A DNA stretch of 64,000 bases from the NCBI GenBank assembly GCA_045636925.1, contig JAZTYK010000001.1:26897-90896 (forward strand), given 5' to 3'. The position numbers were made by a program, and so were the translations under genes. Of this stretch, positions 43,241 to 52,103 are shown one piece after another. The first letter of the stretch is position 1. The number at the start of each line of letters is the position of its first letter. The notes under the pieces were generated by a model, which was not told where the DNA came from, did no database searches, and saw only the letters and a program-made list of their open reading frames with translations. This stretch comes from JAZTYK01 sp045636925. GTDB taxonomy: Bacteria > Bacillota > Clostridia > Oscillospirales > Butyricicoccaceae.

Positions 43241-43269
43241 ATTTTACGCCTTTTTTCACATTTTTGCAA
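43241..43269 (-). promoter_or_regulatory. Promoter of the ArsP_2 permease
   Basis: On the minus strand TTGCAA (43264-43269) and TAAAAT (43241-43246) are 17 bases apart. Confidence 0.75.
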
Positions 43270-43292
43270 GCATTTTGCAAAATAACTGCTTC

Positions 43293-43321
43293 TTGCATTT
43301 TGGGGAGTCATGGGCTATACT
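43293..43321 (+). promoter_or_regulatory. Promoter of the nitrilase gene
   Basis: TTGCAT (43293-43298) and TATACT (43316-43321) are 17 bases apart, leaving a leader of about 70 bases with a small hairpin and six T just before the start. Confidence 0.8.
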
Positions 43322-43397
43322 GAAGTTGCCGGGACAGAACATATGACTGTCCATGCCGGCATTATTTATCAAGCACCCATGTGTGGGAGGTTTTTTC

Positions 43398-44318
43398 ATG
43401 ATCATTCAAAAAGATACTTTGAAGATTGCCGTAGTGCAGGCAGCACCCGTTATGTTCCAAAAGGAAGGCTGCACAAACAAGGTGCTGAAACTGATTGAGG
43501 CGTGTGCAGAACAGGGTGCTGAGTTTGTGGTATTCCCCGAGCTCTTTATCCCCGGATACCCTTATGGCATGACCTATGGTTTTACCGTGGGCAGCCGAAA
43601 TGCCGACGGGCGCAAAGACTGGAAGGCCTATTATGACAATTCCATTTTGGCAGACGGCCCCGAAATGCAGGAAATCATTGTTGCTGCCAAAAAGCACAAT
43701 GTTTATGTCAGCGTTGGCTATTCTGAAGTAGACCCCATTACTGCCACGTTGTATAATTCCAACATGATGATCGCCCCCGACGGCACCGCACTGAACCACA
43801 GAAAGCTGAAACCCACCGGCAGCGAACGCGTGGTATGGGGTGACGCGGACAAGGACTTTTTCCCTGTGATGCAGACTCCCTGGGGGCCTGTGGGCAACCT
43901 GATCTGCTGGGAAAGCTATATGCCGCTGGCACGTGTGGCACTGTATCAAAAGGGCATCACCCTTTACATTTCTCCCAATACCAATGACAATCCCGAATGG
44001 CAGGATACCATTCGTCATATTGCCATCGAGGGACATTGCTATTTTATCAATTGCGATATGTTCTTTACCAAAGAAATGTATCCCGAAACCTACAGCGCCG
44101 GCGAAGAAATCGCCCGCCTGCCGGAAATTGCCTGCCGCGGAGGCAGCTGTATCATCGATCCCTACGGACACCCTGTGGGTGAGACCATCTGGGATCGTGA
44201 GGGCATTGTGTTTGCCACACTGGATATGCAGAAAGTGCCCGCCAGCAAGATGGAGCATGATGTTTGCGGACATTATGCCCGTCCGGATGTGCTGAAGCTC
44301 TCGGTCCGGGAAGAATGA
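43398..44318 (+). CDS. Nitrilase-family carbon-nitrogen hydrolase
   Basis: The 306-residue enzyme has the Glu-Lys-Cys triad: VVFPELFIPGYPYG (Glu near residue 47), NHRKLKPTGSERVVWGDAD (Lys near 135) and GNLICWESYMPL (Cys near 169), with IEGHCYFINCDMF after it. The GYP, ER.VWG and CWE segments match true nitrilases (branch 1, nitrile to carboxylate and ammonia) better than amidases or omega-amidases, so EC 3.5.5-type activity is likely. The substrate is unknown. The ATG follows GGGAGG at about 7 bases. It has its own promoter and is divergent from the ArsP_2 gene. Confidence 0.88.
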   Translation: MIIQKDTLKIAVVQAAPVMFQKEGCTNKVLKLIEACAEQGAEFVVFPELFIPGYPYGMTYGFTVGSRNADGRKDWKAYYDNSILADGPEMQEIIVAAKKHNVYVSVGYSEVDPITATLYNSNMMIAPDGTALNHRKLKPTGSERVVWGDADKDFFPVMQTPWGPVGNLICWESYMPLARVALYQKGITLYISPNTNDNPEWQDTIRHIAIEGHCYFINCDMFFTKEMYPETYSAGEEIARLPEIACRGGSCIIDPYGHPVGETIWDREGIVFATLDMQKVPASKMEHDVCGHYARPDVLKLSVREE

Positions 44319-44371
44319 GTCTTTGTTCTGTGCAACAACATTTATAAACAAGTAAGGTGAGGAAGCGTACA

Positions 44372-44686
44372 ATGAAAAAGCTGATTTCAATTCTTTTGGT
44401 GCTGATCATGTGCCTATCGTTAGTTGCCTGCGGTGAAAAAGGCGGCGCTAATTCTGTGATTGGCAAGTGGCGCTATGAAAAATTACAAGTTGATCTGGTC
44501 ATTAAGTCTGACAAGACCGGTTCTATGACCAAAGGTGGTGACACGATTGAGTTTACTTGGAAGTTCAGTTCTGAGTCTAATCTTTTGCTTTTGACCTCTA
44601 CTGACGGCGAAATTGAAGAAGTCAATTATTTTGAAGATGATGACACGCTATATGCCGACGGTTGGACCTTTACCCGCGTAAAATAA
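44372..44686 (+). CDS. Small secreted lipoprotein
   Basis: The 104-residue protein has a lipobox signal peptide (MKKLISILLVLIMCLSLVAC, cysteine at about 20) and a short beta-rich domain with IGKWRYEKLQVDLVI and ADGWTFTRVK. The pattern (IGKW, KSDKTGSMT, WKF, LTLTSTDG-like strands) resembles small lipocalin-like or DUF5640-type lipoproteins, an inference from pattern only. AAGGTGAGG lies upstream of the ATG. It sits 53 bases after the nitrilase and ends at a terminator. Confidence 0.75.
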   Translation: MKKLISILLVLIMCLSLVACGEKGGANSVIGKWRYEKLQVDLVIKSDKTGSMTKGGDTIEFTWKFSSESNLLLLTSTDGEIEEVNYFEDDDTLYADGWTFTRVK

Positions 44687-44701
44687 AATGCAAAACATAA
44701 A

Positions 44702-44735
44702 AAAACAGCTTGGGAAAAATCCCAAGCTGTTTTTT
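44702..44735. terminator. Bidirectional terminator, small lipoprotein/ldcA
   Basis: AAAACAGCTTGGGA and TCCCAAGCTGTTTT form a 14-bp perfect stem around AAAA. Confidence 0.92.
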
Positions 44736-44742
44736 GTTGTTT

Positions 44743-45651
44743 TTACAGAGGACGGAAGGTGCAGGCATCGGCATCCAGGAAGAACTCTGCGCCCATAGGC
44801 AGGCTCATGCTGGGGCTGCAATGACCGCAGACCACACCGGTGATGGTGGGCTTTCCGGCGGGCTTGACGATATCCTCAAAGATCTGCTGCAGGGACAGTG
44901 CCTTATCGGGATCACTGGCGGCGCAGTTGTGGTAGTCGCCCATAATGATGCCGGCGGCGTCATCCAGCTTGCCGGCATTGCGCAGATGGGTCAGCATGCC
45001 GTCTACACGGTAGGGGGACTCGCCCACTTCTTCGATGAACAGAATCTTGCCCTTGGTGTCGATCTCGTAGGGCGTGCCCAGAGATGCAGCGATCAGGGAC
45101 AGGTTGCCGCCAACCAGCTTACCCTTGGCAGTACCGCCAACCAGGGTCTGCATGGCAGGTGCATCAGCAGGATTTTCATAAGCGATCTCGTTGCCAAACA
45201 ACATTGCCTTGACAAAAGACTCGCTGTATGCGTCCAGACCGGAGTGCCATGCGCCCACCATGGGCATGTGGTAGGTGACCATATCACACTTCTGATTCAG
45301 GGCAATGTGCAGCGCAGTAACGTCGCTGTAGCCGCCGAAGAACTTGGGGTTCTTACGGATCATTTCGAAATCCAGCAGAGGCAGGATGCGGGGCGCGCCA
45401 TAGCCGCCGCGGATGGCCATGATGCCATCGATGGTAGGATCGGCAAACGCAGCATTCAGGTCAGCAGCACGCTGGGTGTCACTGCCGGCCAGATAGCCGT
45501 ACTCTGCGGTGGCAGAGGGATACAGCACGGGCTCGAAGCCCATAGCACGGACAGCGGCAGCCTTTTCCTCACCGGAAATGTCACGGGAGGGGCTGGAAGC
45601 ACCCAGAATAGCCACGCGGGCACCGGGGAACAAAGACTTGGGAGTATTCAT
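44743..45651 (-). CDS. S66-family LD-carboxypeptidase/MccF-like peptidase
   Basis: The 302-residue serine peptidase of family S66 cleaves the L-Lys/DAP-D-Ala bond of murein tetrapeptides or, in the MccF branch, acyl-sulfamoyl adenylates. It shows AIRGGYGAPRILPLLDF, the nucleophile region FGGYSDVTALH (Ser near 108), LFIEEVGESPYRVD (Glu) and VCGHCSPSMSLPMG (His). GTGAGGAAT precedes the ATG. It follows the butyrate cluster terminator on the same strand. The GYSD and terminal motifs fit LdcA at least as well as MccF. Confidence 0.88.
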   Translation of the reverse strand: MNTPKSLFPGARVAILGASSPSRDISGEEKAAAVRAMGFEPVLYPSATAEYGYLAGSDTQRAADLNAAFADPTIDGIMAIRGGYGAPRILPLLDFEMIRKNPKFFGGYSDVTALHIALNQKCDMVTYHMPMVGAWHSGLDAYSESFVKAMLFGNEIAYENPADAPAMQTLVGGTAKGKLVGGNLSLIAASLGTPYEIDTKGKILFIEEVGESPYRVDGMLTHLRNAGKLDDAAGIIMGDYHNCAASDPDKALSLQQIFEDIVKPAGKPTITGVVCGHCSPSMSLPMGAEFFLDADACTFRPL

Positions 45652-45676
45652 ATCTGTAATTCCTCACATTCTAACA

Positions 45677-45704
45677 GAAAGAGGGCCTTTGCAGACCCTC
45701 TTTC
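45677..45704 (-). terminator. Terminator of the butyrate cluster
   Basis: GAAAGAGGG and CCCTCTTTC pair around CCTTTGCAGA just past etfA; the tail on the minus strand is weak (TGTTAG). Confidence 0.7.
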
Positions 45705-45724
45705 GCGAAACCGCAAGCGGTTAC

Positions 45725-46861
45725 TTATTTAGCCTCGATAGCAGCCTTGAAAGCGTCGATCATCATGGGAACAACCTTGAACAGGTCGCCGCAGATGCCG
45801 TAGTCAGCAACTTCGAAGATGGGAGCGGTGTCGTTCTTGTTGACAGCGATGATGCACTCGGAGTCAGACATACCAGCCTTGTGCTGGATAGCACCGGAGA
45901 TACCCAGAGCGATGTAGATGCGAGGACGGACGGTCTTACCGGTCTGACCAACCTGGTGGTCAGCGGTGATCCAACCGGAGTCAACGCATGCACGGGAAGA
46001 ACCAACAACGCCGTGCAGCAGGTCAGCCAGCTCCTGAGCCAGGGCAATACCCTTTTCGACATCCTTGCTGATGCCGCGGCCGACGGAAACGATGACCTCA
46101 GCGCCGGTCAGGTCGACCAGCTGCTTAGCTTCCTTAACAACTTCCAGAACCTGGGTCTTCAGGTCAGCCTCGGTCAGATCGAAAGCGGGCTTGACGATCT
46201 GGCAGGCATCAGCCTTGGCCTGATCGAAGGGAGCCTTCTTCATAACACCGGGACGAACGGTAGCCATGGAGGGACGGAAGCGGGGGCAGATGATGGTAGC
46301 CATCAGGTGGCCGCCGAAAGCGGGACGGGTCATCTTCATGTCCTTGGACACGTCGTGATCCTTGCCCAGAACCTTAGCGGTGTTCATGACAGCGATCTTC
46401 TCTTCGGGCAGAGTGGAAGCCTCGCGCAGGAAGTCACGGTAGATGGGCATGTCCACATCCAGGTGAGTACAGTCAGCGCACAGACCGGTGTGCAGACGAG
46501 CTGCGCAACGGGGGCCCAGGTCACGGCCGATGTTGGTAGCGCCGATCAGGAAAGCTTCGGGCTTGAACTCTTCGACCATCTGGCAGATAACCTTAGTGTA
46601 AGCGTCGGTGGTGTAATCCTTCAGCAGGGGAGATTCGCAGACGATGACCTTGTCAGCGCCGTAGCCGCCCAGCTCCTTGGCAACACCCTCAACGTTGTCG
46701 CCCAGCAGCAGGCCGCACAGTTCAGTGCCCAGCTCGTCGGCCAGCTTGCGGCCCTCGGAGATCAGCTCGAAATCGGTGGGCATCAGCTTGCCCTGACGCT
46801 GCTCGCAGAAAACCCATACACCCTTGAAAGCAGCCAGATCAGTATTGTTAAAAGTAGACAT
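45725..46861 (-). CDS. etfA: Electron transfer flavoprotein, alpha subunit
   Basis: EtfA pairs with EtfB to carry electrons for butyryl-CoA dehydrogenase; in anaerobes the complex bifurcates NADH electrons to crotonyl-CoA and ferredoxin. The 378-residue protein has an N-terminal extension (WVFCEQRQGKLMPTDFELI), the FAD-binding C-terminal domain with SVGRGISKDVEKG, GSSRACVDSGWI, HQVGQTGKTVRPRIYIALGISGAIQH and IAVNKNDTAPIFEVADYGICGD. AGGAG precedes the ATG. It is the last gene of the cluster. Confidence 0.96.
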   Translation of the reverse strand: MSTFNNTDLAAFKGVWVFCEQRQGKLMPTDFELISEGRKLADELGTELCGLLLGDNVEGVAKELGGYGADKVIVCESPLLKDYTTDAYTKVICQMVEEFKPEAFLIGATNIGRDLGPRCAARLHTGLCADCTHLDVDMPIYRDFLREASTLPEEKIAVMNTAKVLGKDHDVSKDMKMTRPAFGGHLMATIICPRFRPSMATVRPGVMKKAPFDQAKADACQIVKPAFDLTEADLKTQVLEVVKEAKQLVDLTGAEVIVSVGRGISKDVEKGIALAQELADLLHGVVGSSRACVDSGWITADHQVGQTGKTVRPRIYIALGISGAIQHKAGMSDSECIIAVNKNDTAPIFEVADYGICGDLFKVVPMMIDAFKAAIEAK

Positions 46862-46879
46862 TATACTTTTTCTCCTTTC

Positions 46880-47680
46880 TTAGATGATGTGCTTCTTGGC
46901 CAGAATGCCAGCCAGAGTTTCGCAAGTAGCCTTGTCAGCGCCTTCCAGCATCATGCCGGCACCCTTCTGGGGAGGAGTGAAGGAGGTCAGGATGTTGGTG
47001 GGAGAACCGGCCAGACCGATGGTATCAGACTCGATCAGGCGATGATCCTTCAGCTTGTTGTAGTCATAAACTTCAACGGGCTTGCTGTAGCAATCCATGA
47101 TGCCGCCAACGCTCATGTAACGGGGCTCATTCAGCTCCTTGATGCAGGTCAGCAGGCAGGGGGTCTTGGTCTTAATGGTCATGTAGCCATCTTCCAGCAT
47201 ACGCTTGCAGGTGACTTCGCCGTTCTCGACCTTGATGTCGGCAACGTAGGTGATCTGGGGCAGATCCAGCTTTTCAGCGATCTGGGGACCAACCTGAGCG
47301 GTGTCACCGTCGATAGCCTGACGGCCGCAGAAGACCATGTCATCAGCTTCCAGGCCGATGGTATCAACAGCAGCAGCGATGATCTGAGAAGTAGCAAAGG
47401 TATCGGAACCGCCGAATTCACGAGCGGAAACCAGAACACCGCGGTCAGCGCCCATAGCGATCAGCTCACGCAGCATGCCTTCTGCGGGAGGGGGACCCAT
47501 GGTAACAACGACGACTTCGCAGCCAGTCTCGTCCTTCAGCTTCAGAGCGGCCTCGATAGCGTTCATATCATCGGGATTGATGATAGCAGCCATGGAGGCA
47601 CGGTTCAGGGTACCATCGGGATTGACGGCAACCTTACCGGAGGTATCGGGTACCTGCTTTACACAAACAATAATTTTCAT
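46880..47680 (-). CDS. etfB: Electron transfer flavoprotein, beta subunit
   Basis: The 266-residue protein starts MKIIVCVKQVPDTSGKVAVN, with DMNAIEAALKLKDE, VVTMGPPPAEGMLRE and FCGRQAIDGDTAQVGPQIAE marking the nucleotide/FAD-binding core of bifurcating-type EtfB. It forms the heterodimer with EtfA 18 bases downstream and accepts NADH electrons. GGAGGTAAC precedes the ATG. Confidence 0.97.
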   Translation of the reverse strand: MKIIVCVKQVPDTSGKVAVNPDGTLNRASMAAIINPDDMNAIEAALKLKDETGCEVVVVTMGPPPAEGMLRELIAMGADRGVLVSAREFGGSDTFATSQIIAAAVDTIGLEADDMVFCGRQAIDGDTAQVGPQIAEKLDLPQITYVADIKVENGEVTCKRMLEDGYMTIKTKTPCLLTCIKELNEPRYMSVGGIMDCYSKPVEVYDYNKLKDHRLIESDTIGLAGSPTNILTSFTPPQKGAGMMLEGADKATCETLAGILAKKHII

Positions 47681-47697
47681 CTGATGTTACCTCCTAC

Positions 47698-48846
47698 TTA
47701 TTTCACGCCCAGATGGCTGGCGATGACCATACGCTGGACCTCGGAGGTACCCTCGTAGATCTCGGTGATCTTAGCATCACGCATCATACGCTCAACGGGA
47801 TATTCACGGGTGTAGCCGTAGCCACCGAACAGCTGGACAGCACGACGGGTAACGTCGCTGGCAGCCTCTGCAGCAAACAGCTTAGCCATAGCAGCATCCA
47901 TGCTGTAGGGCTCGTGGTTCTGCTTCTTGCAAGCAGCGGAGTATACCAGGAACTGAGCAGCCTGCATACGGGTATGCATGTCAGCCAGCTGGAACTGAGT
48001 GTTCTGGAACTGGGAGATACGCTTACCGAACTGTACGCGCTCCTTGGTGTACTTGATGGCCTCGTTCACGGCGCCTTCGCCCAGACCCAGAGCCTGTGCA
48101 GCGATACCGATACGGCCGCCGTCCAGAGTCTTCATAGCGATCTTGAAGCCTTCGCCTTCCTTGCCCAGCAGGTTTGCCTTGGGAACGATGCAGTCTTCGA
48201 AGATCAGGTCGCAGGTGGAGCTACCACGGATACCCATCTTCTTCTCATGCTTACCCTGAGAGAAGCCGGGGAAGTCCTTCTCAACGATAAAGGCGGAGAT
48301 GCCCTTGGTGCCCTTGCTCTTGTCGGTCATAGCCATGACGACGAAGACGTCGGCAACGTTACCGTTGGTGATGAAGCACTTAGTACCGTTCAGGATGTAG
48401 TTTTCGCCGGACTCATCCAGAACAGCAGTAGTCTGCTGACCGGAAGCATCAGTACCAGCACCGGGCTCGGTCAGACCGAAAGCACCGATCTTCTTGCCGG
48501 ACAGCAGGTCGGGCAGGTACTTCATCTTCTGCTCTTCGGTACCGTTCTCGAAGATGGGAGCGCAGCACAGAGAGGTGTGAGCGGAAACCACAACAGCGGT
48601 GGTGCCGCAAACCTTTGCCAGCTCTTCGACGCACATGGCATATGCCAGAACGTCAGCACCGGCGCCGCCGTACTTCTTGGGGAAGTAAACGCCCATCATG
48701 CCCAGCTTGGCCATCTTTTCGACGGTCTCCATGGGGAAGCGCTCTTCCTCGTCCAGTTCCTCAGCCAGGGGCTTCACTTCATTTTCCGCAAAATCACGAT
48801 ACATTTTGCGGAGCAGCTGATGCTCTTTGCTCAGTACAAAATCCAT
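47698..48846 (-). CDS. bcd: Butyryl-CoA dehydrogenase
   Basis: This acyl-CoA dehydrogenase reduces crotonyl-CoA to butyryl-CoA with EtfAB. The 382-residue FAD enzyme has MDFVLSKEHQLLRKMYRDFA, GAFGLTEPGAGTDASGQQT, CFITNGNVADVFVVMAMT, and the C-terminal GGYGYTREYPVERMMRDAKITEIYEGTSEVQR with the catalytic base Glu. GGAGG precedes the ATG. The position between hbd and etfBA identifies it as the fermentative enzyme rather than a beta-oxidation paralogue. Confidence 0.97.
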   Translation of the reverse strand: MDFVLSKEHQLLRKMYRDFAENEVKPLAEELDEEERFPMETVEKMAKLGMMGVYFPKKYGGAGADVLAYAMCVEELAKVCGTTAVVVSAHTSLCCAPIFENGTEEQKMKYLPDLLSGKKIGAFGLTEPGAGTDASGQQTTAVLDESGENYILNGTKCFITNGNVADVFVVMAMTDKSKGTKGISAFIVEKDFPGFSQGKHEKKMGIRGSSTCDLIFEDCIVPKANLLGKEGEGFKIAMKTLDGGRIGIAAQALGLGEGAVNEAIKYTKERVQFGKRISQFQNTQFQLADMHTRMQAAQFLVYSAACKKQNHEPYSMDAAMAKLFAAEAASDVTRRAVQLFGGYGYTREYPVERMMRDAKITEIYEGTSEVQRMVIASHLGVK

Positions 48847-48892
48847 AAATTAACCTCCTTGCGTTCTCACGCAAATTTTTAGTTCTGTTTAA

Positions 48893-49729
48893 TTACTTCT
48901 CGTAGGAGAAGAAGCCCTTCTTGGTCTTTCTTCCCAGGTTGCCGCTGCGTACCATCTTGCGGAGCAGTACGCTGGCGCGGTACTTGCTGTCACCGGTCTC
49001 GGTGTACAGAACATCCATGATGTTCAGCACGATGTCGTTACCGATCAGGTCGGACAGTGCCAGGGGACCCATGGGATGATTGGCGCCCAGCTGCATGGCA
49101 GTATCAATGTCAGCAGCGGAAGCAACACCGCACTCCAGCAGGCAGATTGCCTCGTTGATCATGGGGATCAGGATGCGGTTGACAACAAAACCGGGAGCTT
49201 CGTTGACCTCGACGGGAGTCTTGCCCAGTTCGGTGGACAGGACCTTGATCTGTTCGACGACTTCTACGGGAGTCATCATACCGGCAATGACTTCAACCAG
49301 CTTCATGGTAGGAGCGGGATTGAAGAAATGCATGCCCACGACGGGGTGATTCAGACCATAAGCGATCTGGGTGATAGACAGAGAAGAAGTGTTGCTGGCA
49401 AAGATGGTCTCGGGCTTGCACATAGCGTCCAGCTTTTCCAGCAGTTCACGCTTTGCGCCGATCTCTTCCTTGATGGTTTCCAGGATCAGATCGCAATCGG
49501 CTGCCTCTTCGATCTCAACAGTCTTGATGTTGTTCAGAATGGCATCCTTGGCCTCGACAGTCATCTTGCCTTTTTCTACTCTCTTTTCCAGAGACTTGGC
49601 CAGTTTATCTTTGTGACGTTTGGCACTTTCCACGCTGCTGGCATACAGCAGAGTTTCATTGCCTGCGGTTGCGAATACCTGGGCAATACCGCTGCCCATG
49701 GTGCCTGCGCCAAATACTGCTACTTTCAT
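48893..49729 (-). CDS. hbd: 3-Hydroxybutyryl-CoA dehydrogenase
   Basis: The enzyme reduces acetoacetyl-CoA to 3-hydroxybutyryl-CoA with NAD(P)H. The 278-residue protein has GAGTMGSGIAQVFA (residues 7-20), ASNTSSLSITQIA, the catalytic His in GMHFFNPAPTMKLVEVI, and MGPLALSDLIGNDIVLNIMD at the C-terminal domain. GGAGGA precedes the ATG. It lies between crt and bcd. Confidence 0.97.
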   Translation of the reverse strand: MKVAVFGAGTMGSGIAQVFATAGNETLLYASSVESAKRHKDKLAKSLEKRVEKGKMTVEAKDAILNNIKTVEIEEAADCDLILETIKEEIGAKRELLEKLDAMCKPETIFASNTSSLSITQIAYGLNHPVVGMHFFNPAPTMKLVEVIAGMMTPVEVVEQIKVLSTELGKTPVEVNEAPGFVVNRILIPMINEAICLLECGVASAADIDTAMQLGANHPMGPLALSDLIGNDIVLNIMDVLYTETGDSKYRASVLLRKMVRSGNLGRKTKKGFFSYEK

Positions 49730-49758
49730 TGCTATGTCCTCCTAAAGATATATTTTGT

Positions 49759-50535
49759 TTATCGATTTTGATAGGGATCGTGTTTGCGCTTTTCAAGGAA
49801 AGCCTGCATGCCGCTGCGCTGATCCTCTGTTTCGAAACAGGAACCAAAGAGCTTTTCTTCCACAACCAGCGCTGCGTCCATATCTACCTGCAAACCATCA
49901 TTGATGGCCTTTTTGCAGGCGCGGACGGCGATGGGGGCGTTGGAAGCGATGCGTTTGGCCATCTTCATGGCCTGCTCCATCAGTTCTTCGGCAGGATATA
50001 CGGCCTGCACCAGACCGATGGCCAGTGCCTCAGGTGCCTTGATGTTCTGTGCGGTATAGATCAGGCGTTTTGCCTGACCGGGACCCACAAGCCGAGCCAT
50101 ACGCTGGGTGCCGCCAAAACCGGGTGTGATGCCCAGACCCACTTCGGGCTGGCCGAAAACAGCGGTTTCGGAAGCCAGACGGATGTCGCAGCTCATAGCC
50201 AGTTCACAGCCGCCGCCCAGCGCAAAGCCGTTTACGGCAGCAATGGTGGGTACAGGCAGTGTTTCCAGCTTACGGAACACATCGTTGCCCAGTTTGCCGA
50301 AGGCCTCGCCTTCTGCTTTGCTGAGGGCACTCATCTGCGCAATATCAGCGCCGGCCACAAAGGCTTTTTCACCTTCGCCGGTGACGACGATGCAACGCAC
50401 TTCACCGCAATCCACAGCATCCAAGACAGCATCCAGTTCGCGAATCACCTGGTCATTCAGCGCATTCAGCGCTTTCGGACGGCTGATGGTCAGCAGCCCT
50501 ACCTGGTCTTCTACAACGAACTTTACAAAATCCAT
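49759..50535 (-). CDS. crt: 3-Hydroxybutyryl-CoA dehydratase (crotonase)
   Basis: Crotonase dehydrates 3-hydroxybutyryl-CoA to crotonyl-CoA. The 258-residue enoyl-CoA hydratase-family protein has the oxyanion-hole AFVAGADIAQM, AVNGFALGGGCELAMSCDIR with a catalytic Glu, and QPEVGLGITPGFGGTQRMARL with the second Glu. GGAGGT precedes the ATG. It has its own upstream promoter in the gap after thl. Confidence 0.96.
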   Translation of the reverse strand: MDFVKFVVEDQVGLLTISRPKALNALNDQVIRELDAVLDAVDCGEVRCIVVTGEGEKAFVAGADIAQMSALSKAEGEAFGKLGNDVFRKLETLPVPTIAAVNGFALGGGCELAMSCDIRLASETAVFGQPEVGLGITPGFGGTQRMARLVGPGQAKRLIYTAQNIKAPEALAIGLVQAVYPAEELMEQAMKMAKRIASNAPIAVRACKKAINDGLQVDMDAALVVEEKLFGSCFETEDQRSGMQAFLEKRKHDPYQNR

Positions 50536-50613
50536 AATATAGACCTCCTTTGCAGGTAAGGCCGGCAGAGGGGCATACTTGCCCCTTTGCCGACAATTAT
50601 CTATTTTATCTAT

Positions 50614-50642
50614 ATTATACTTCTTTGCCTTAGGATTGTCAA
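50614..50642 (-). promoter_or_regulatory. Internal promoter of crt-hbd-bcd-etfBA
   Basis: On the minus strand TTGACA (50637-50642) and TATAAT (50614-50619), both perfect consensus, are 17 bases apart, just after the thl stop. Confidence 0.92.
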
Positions 50643-50678
50643 TTTTTTAGCAATACTTTTTTGGGGCTTTTTCCGAAA

Positions 50679-51863
50679 TTAGACGCGCTCAACCAGAACG
50701 GCTTCGCCCATACCGCCGCCGATGCACAGAGAAGCAACACCGTACTTGCCCTCACGCTTTGCCAGCTCGTGGCACAGGGTGACCAGGATACGGGCGCCGG
50801 AAGCACCGATGGGATGGCCGATGGCGATAGCACCGCCGTTGACGTTGACATTGTCGGGGGTCAGACCCAGCTCTGCGGAAACGGCAGCAGCCTGAGCAGC
50901 AAATGCCTCGTTCAGCTCGTACAGGTCGATGTCGGAGGTCTCCAGACCGGCCTTCTTCAGAGCCTGACGGACGGAGGGAACGGGACCCATGCCCATGATG
51001 GTGGGATCGACGCCCACGCTGCCGGTAGCAACAACCTTAGCCATGGGCTTCAGGCCGTGCTTCTCAACGAACTCACCGGAGCAGACAACGATGGCAGCAG
51101 CGCCGTCGTTGATGCCGGAAGCGTTACCAGCGGTAACGGTGCCGCCGTCGCGCTTGAAGGCGGGCTTCAGCTTGGCCAGCTTATCCATGGTGGTACCGGC
51201 CTTGACGTACTCGTCGGTATCGAAGACGATGGGATCGCCCTTCTTCTGGGGGATCACAACGGGAACGATTTCATCCTTGAACTTGCCGGCTGCAACCGCT
51301 TCGGCAGCACGAACCTGGCTGCGCACAGCCAGCTCATCCTGCATTTCGCGGGTGATGCCGTACTTCTCGGCTACATTTTCAGCAGTGATGCCCATGTGGT
51401 AGTTGTTGAAAGCATCCCACAGACCGTCGTTAACCATGACGTCCACCATGGAGTAGTTGCCCATACGAGCACCCCAACGGTTGCTGTTGCTGACATAAGG
51501 AGCCAGGCTCATGCTTTCCATACCACCGGCAACGATGCAGTCAGCTTCGCCAGCCTTGATGCTGCGGTAAGCCAGAGAAACGGCATGCAGACCGGAACCG
51601 CAAACCTTGTTCAGAGAGGTAGCGGGAGTTTCGATGGGCAGACCGGCATAGATGGCAGCCTGACGGGCGGGATTCTGGCCCAGGCCAGCCTGCAGAACGT
51701 TACCGAACAGGACTTCATCAACGTCCTTCTTGTCAACGTCAGCTCTCTTCAGAGCCTCTTCGATGACCAGAGCGCCCAGCTTCACAGCGGGGATGCCCTT
51801 CAGGCTGCCGCCAAAGCTGCCAACAGCGGTACGGCACATGTTTACCAGATAGACTTCTTTCAT
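50679..51863 (-). CDS. thl: Acetyl-CoA C-acetyltransferase (thiolase)
   Basis: Thiolase condenses two acetyl-CoA to acetoacetyl-CoA, the entry to butyrate. The 394-residue protein has the nucleophile in [13 protein letters not shown] (Cys near 88), [28 protein letters not shown] (His near 350) and the second catalytic Cys in [13 protein letters not shown] (near 380). AAGGAAG precedes the ATG. It is first in the cluster but separated from crt by 143 bases with a strong promoter. Confidence 0.97.
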   Translation of the reverse strand: MKEVYLVNMCRTAVGSFGGSLKGIPAVKLGALVIEEALKRADVDKKDVDEVLFGNVLQAGLGQNPARQAAIYAGLPIETPATSLNKVCGSGLHAVSLAYRSIKAGEADCIVAGGMESMSLAPYVSNSNRWGARMGNYSMVDVMVNDGLWDAFNNYHMGITAENVAEKYGITREMQDELAVRSQVRAAEAVAAGKFKDEIVPVVIPQKKGDPIVFDTDEYVKAGTTMDKLAKLKPAFKRDGGTVTAGNASGINDGAAAIVVCSGEFVEKHGLKPMAKVVATGSVGVDPTIMGMGPVPSVRQALKKAGLETSDIDLYELNEAFAAQAAAVSAELGLTPDNVNVNGGAIAIGHPIGASGARILVTLCHELAKREGKYGVASLCIGGGMGEAVLVERV

Positions 51864-51931
51864 TTGCGCGCACTTCCTTTTACATAAAATTTTATAGCAG
51901 TTTTCATAACTTGCCTAATTGTACATCATAC

Positions 51932-51960
51932 ATTATAGTGCTTTTTTTGTAAGAAAGCAA
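51932..51960 (-). promoter_or_regulatory. Promoter of thl
   Basis: On the minus strand TTGCTT (51955-51960) and TATAAT (51932-51937) are 17 bases apart. The remaining bases up to rlmH (52103) are AT-rich with no recognised element. Confidence 0.82.
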
Positions 51961-52103
51961 TTGGCATTTCAATAGATTTTTCCAATGTTTTTGCAGTAGC
52001 TTTTGGCTTGTTTACTATTTTCCGCCAAAAGTGGGGTTTTTTACATCAAAAAAATGACTTTTACAGATGGATTCTCTTATTTTCCGTCTGTTTTCGACAG
52101 GCT

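Noticed and set aside
45509..47758. Plus-strand open frame of about 750 codons opposite ldcA, etfA and etfB
   Set aside because: It is antisense to clearly coding genes, low-complexity, and lacks a ribosome site; GC-rich codon bias leaves opposite frames open.
51864..52103. Rex-type operator upstream of thl
   Set aside because: No TTGTTAA-N4-TTAACAA-like sequence is visible in the AT-rich gap.
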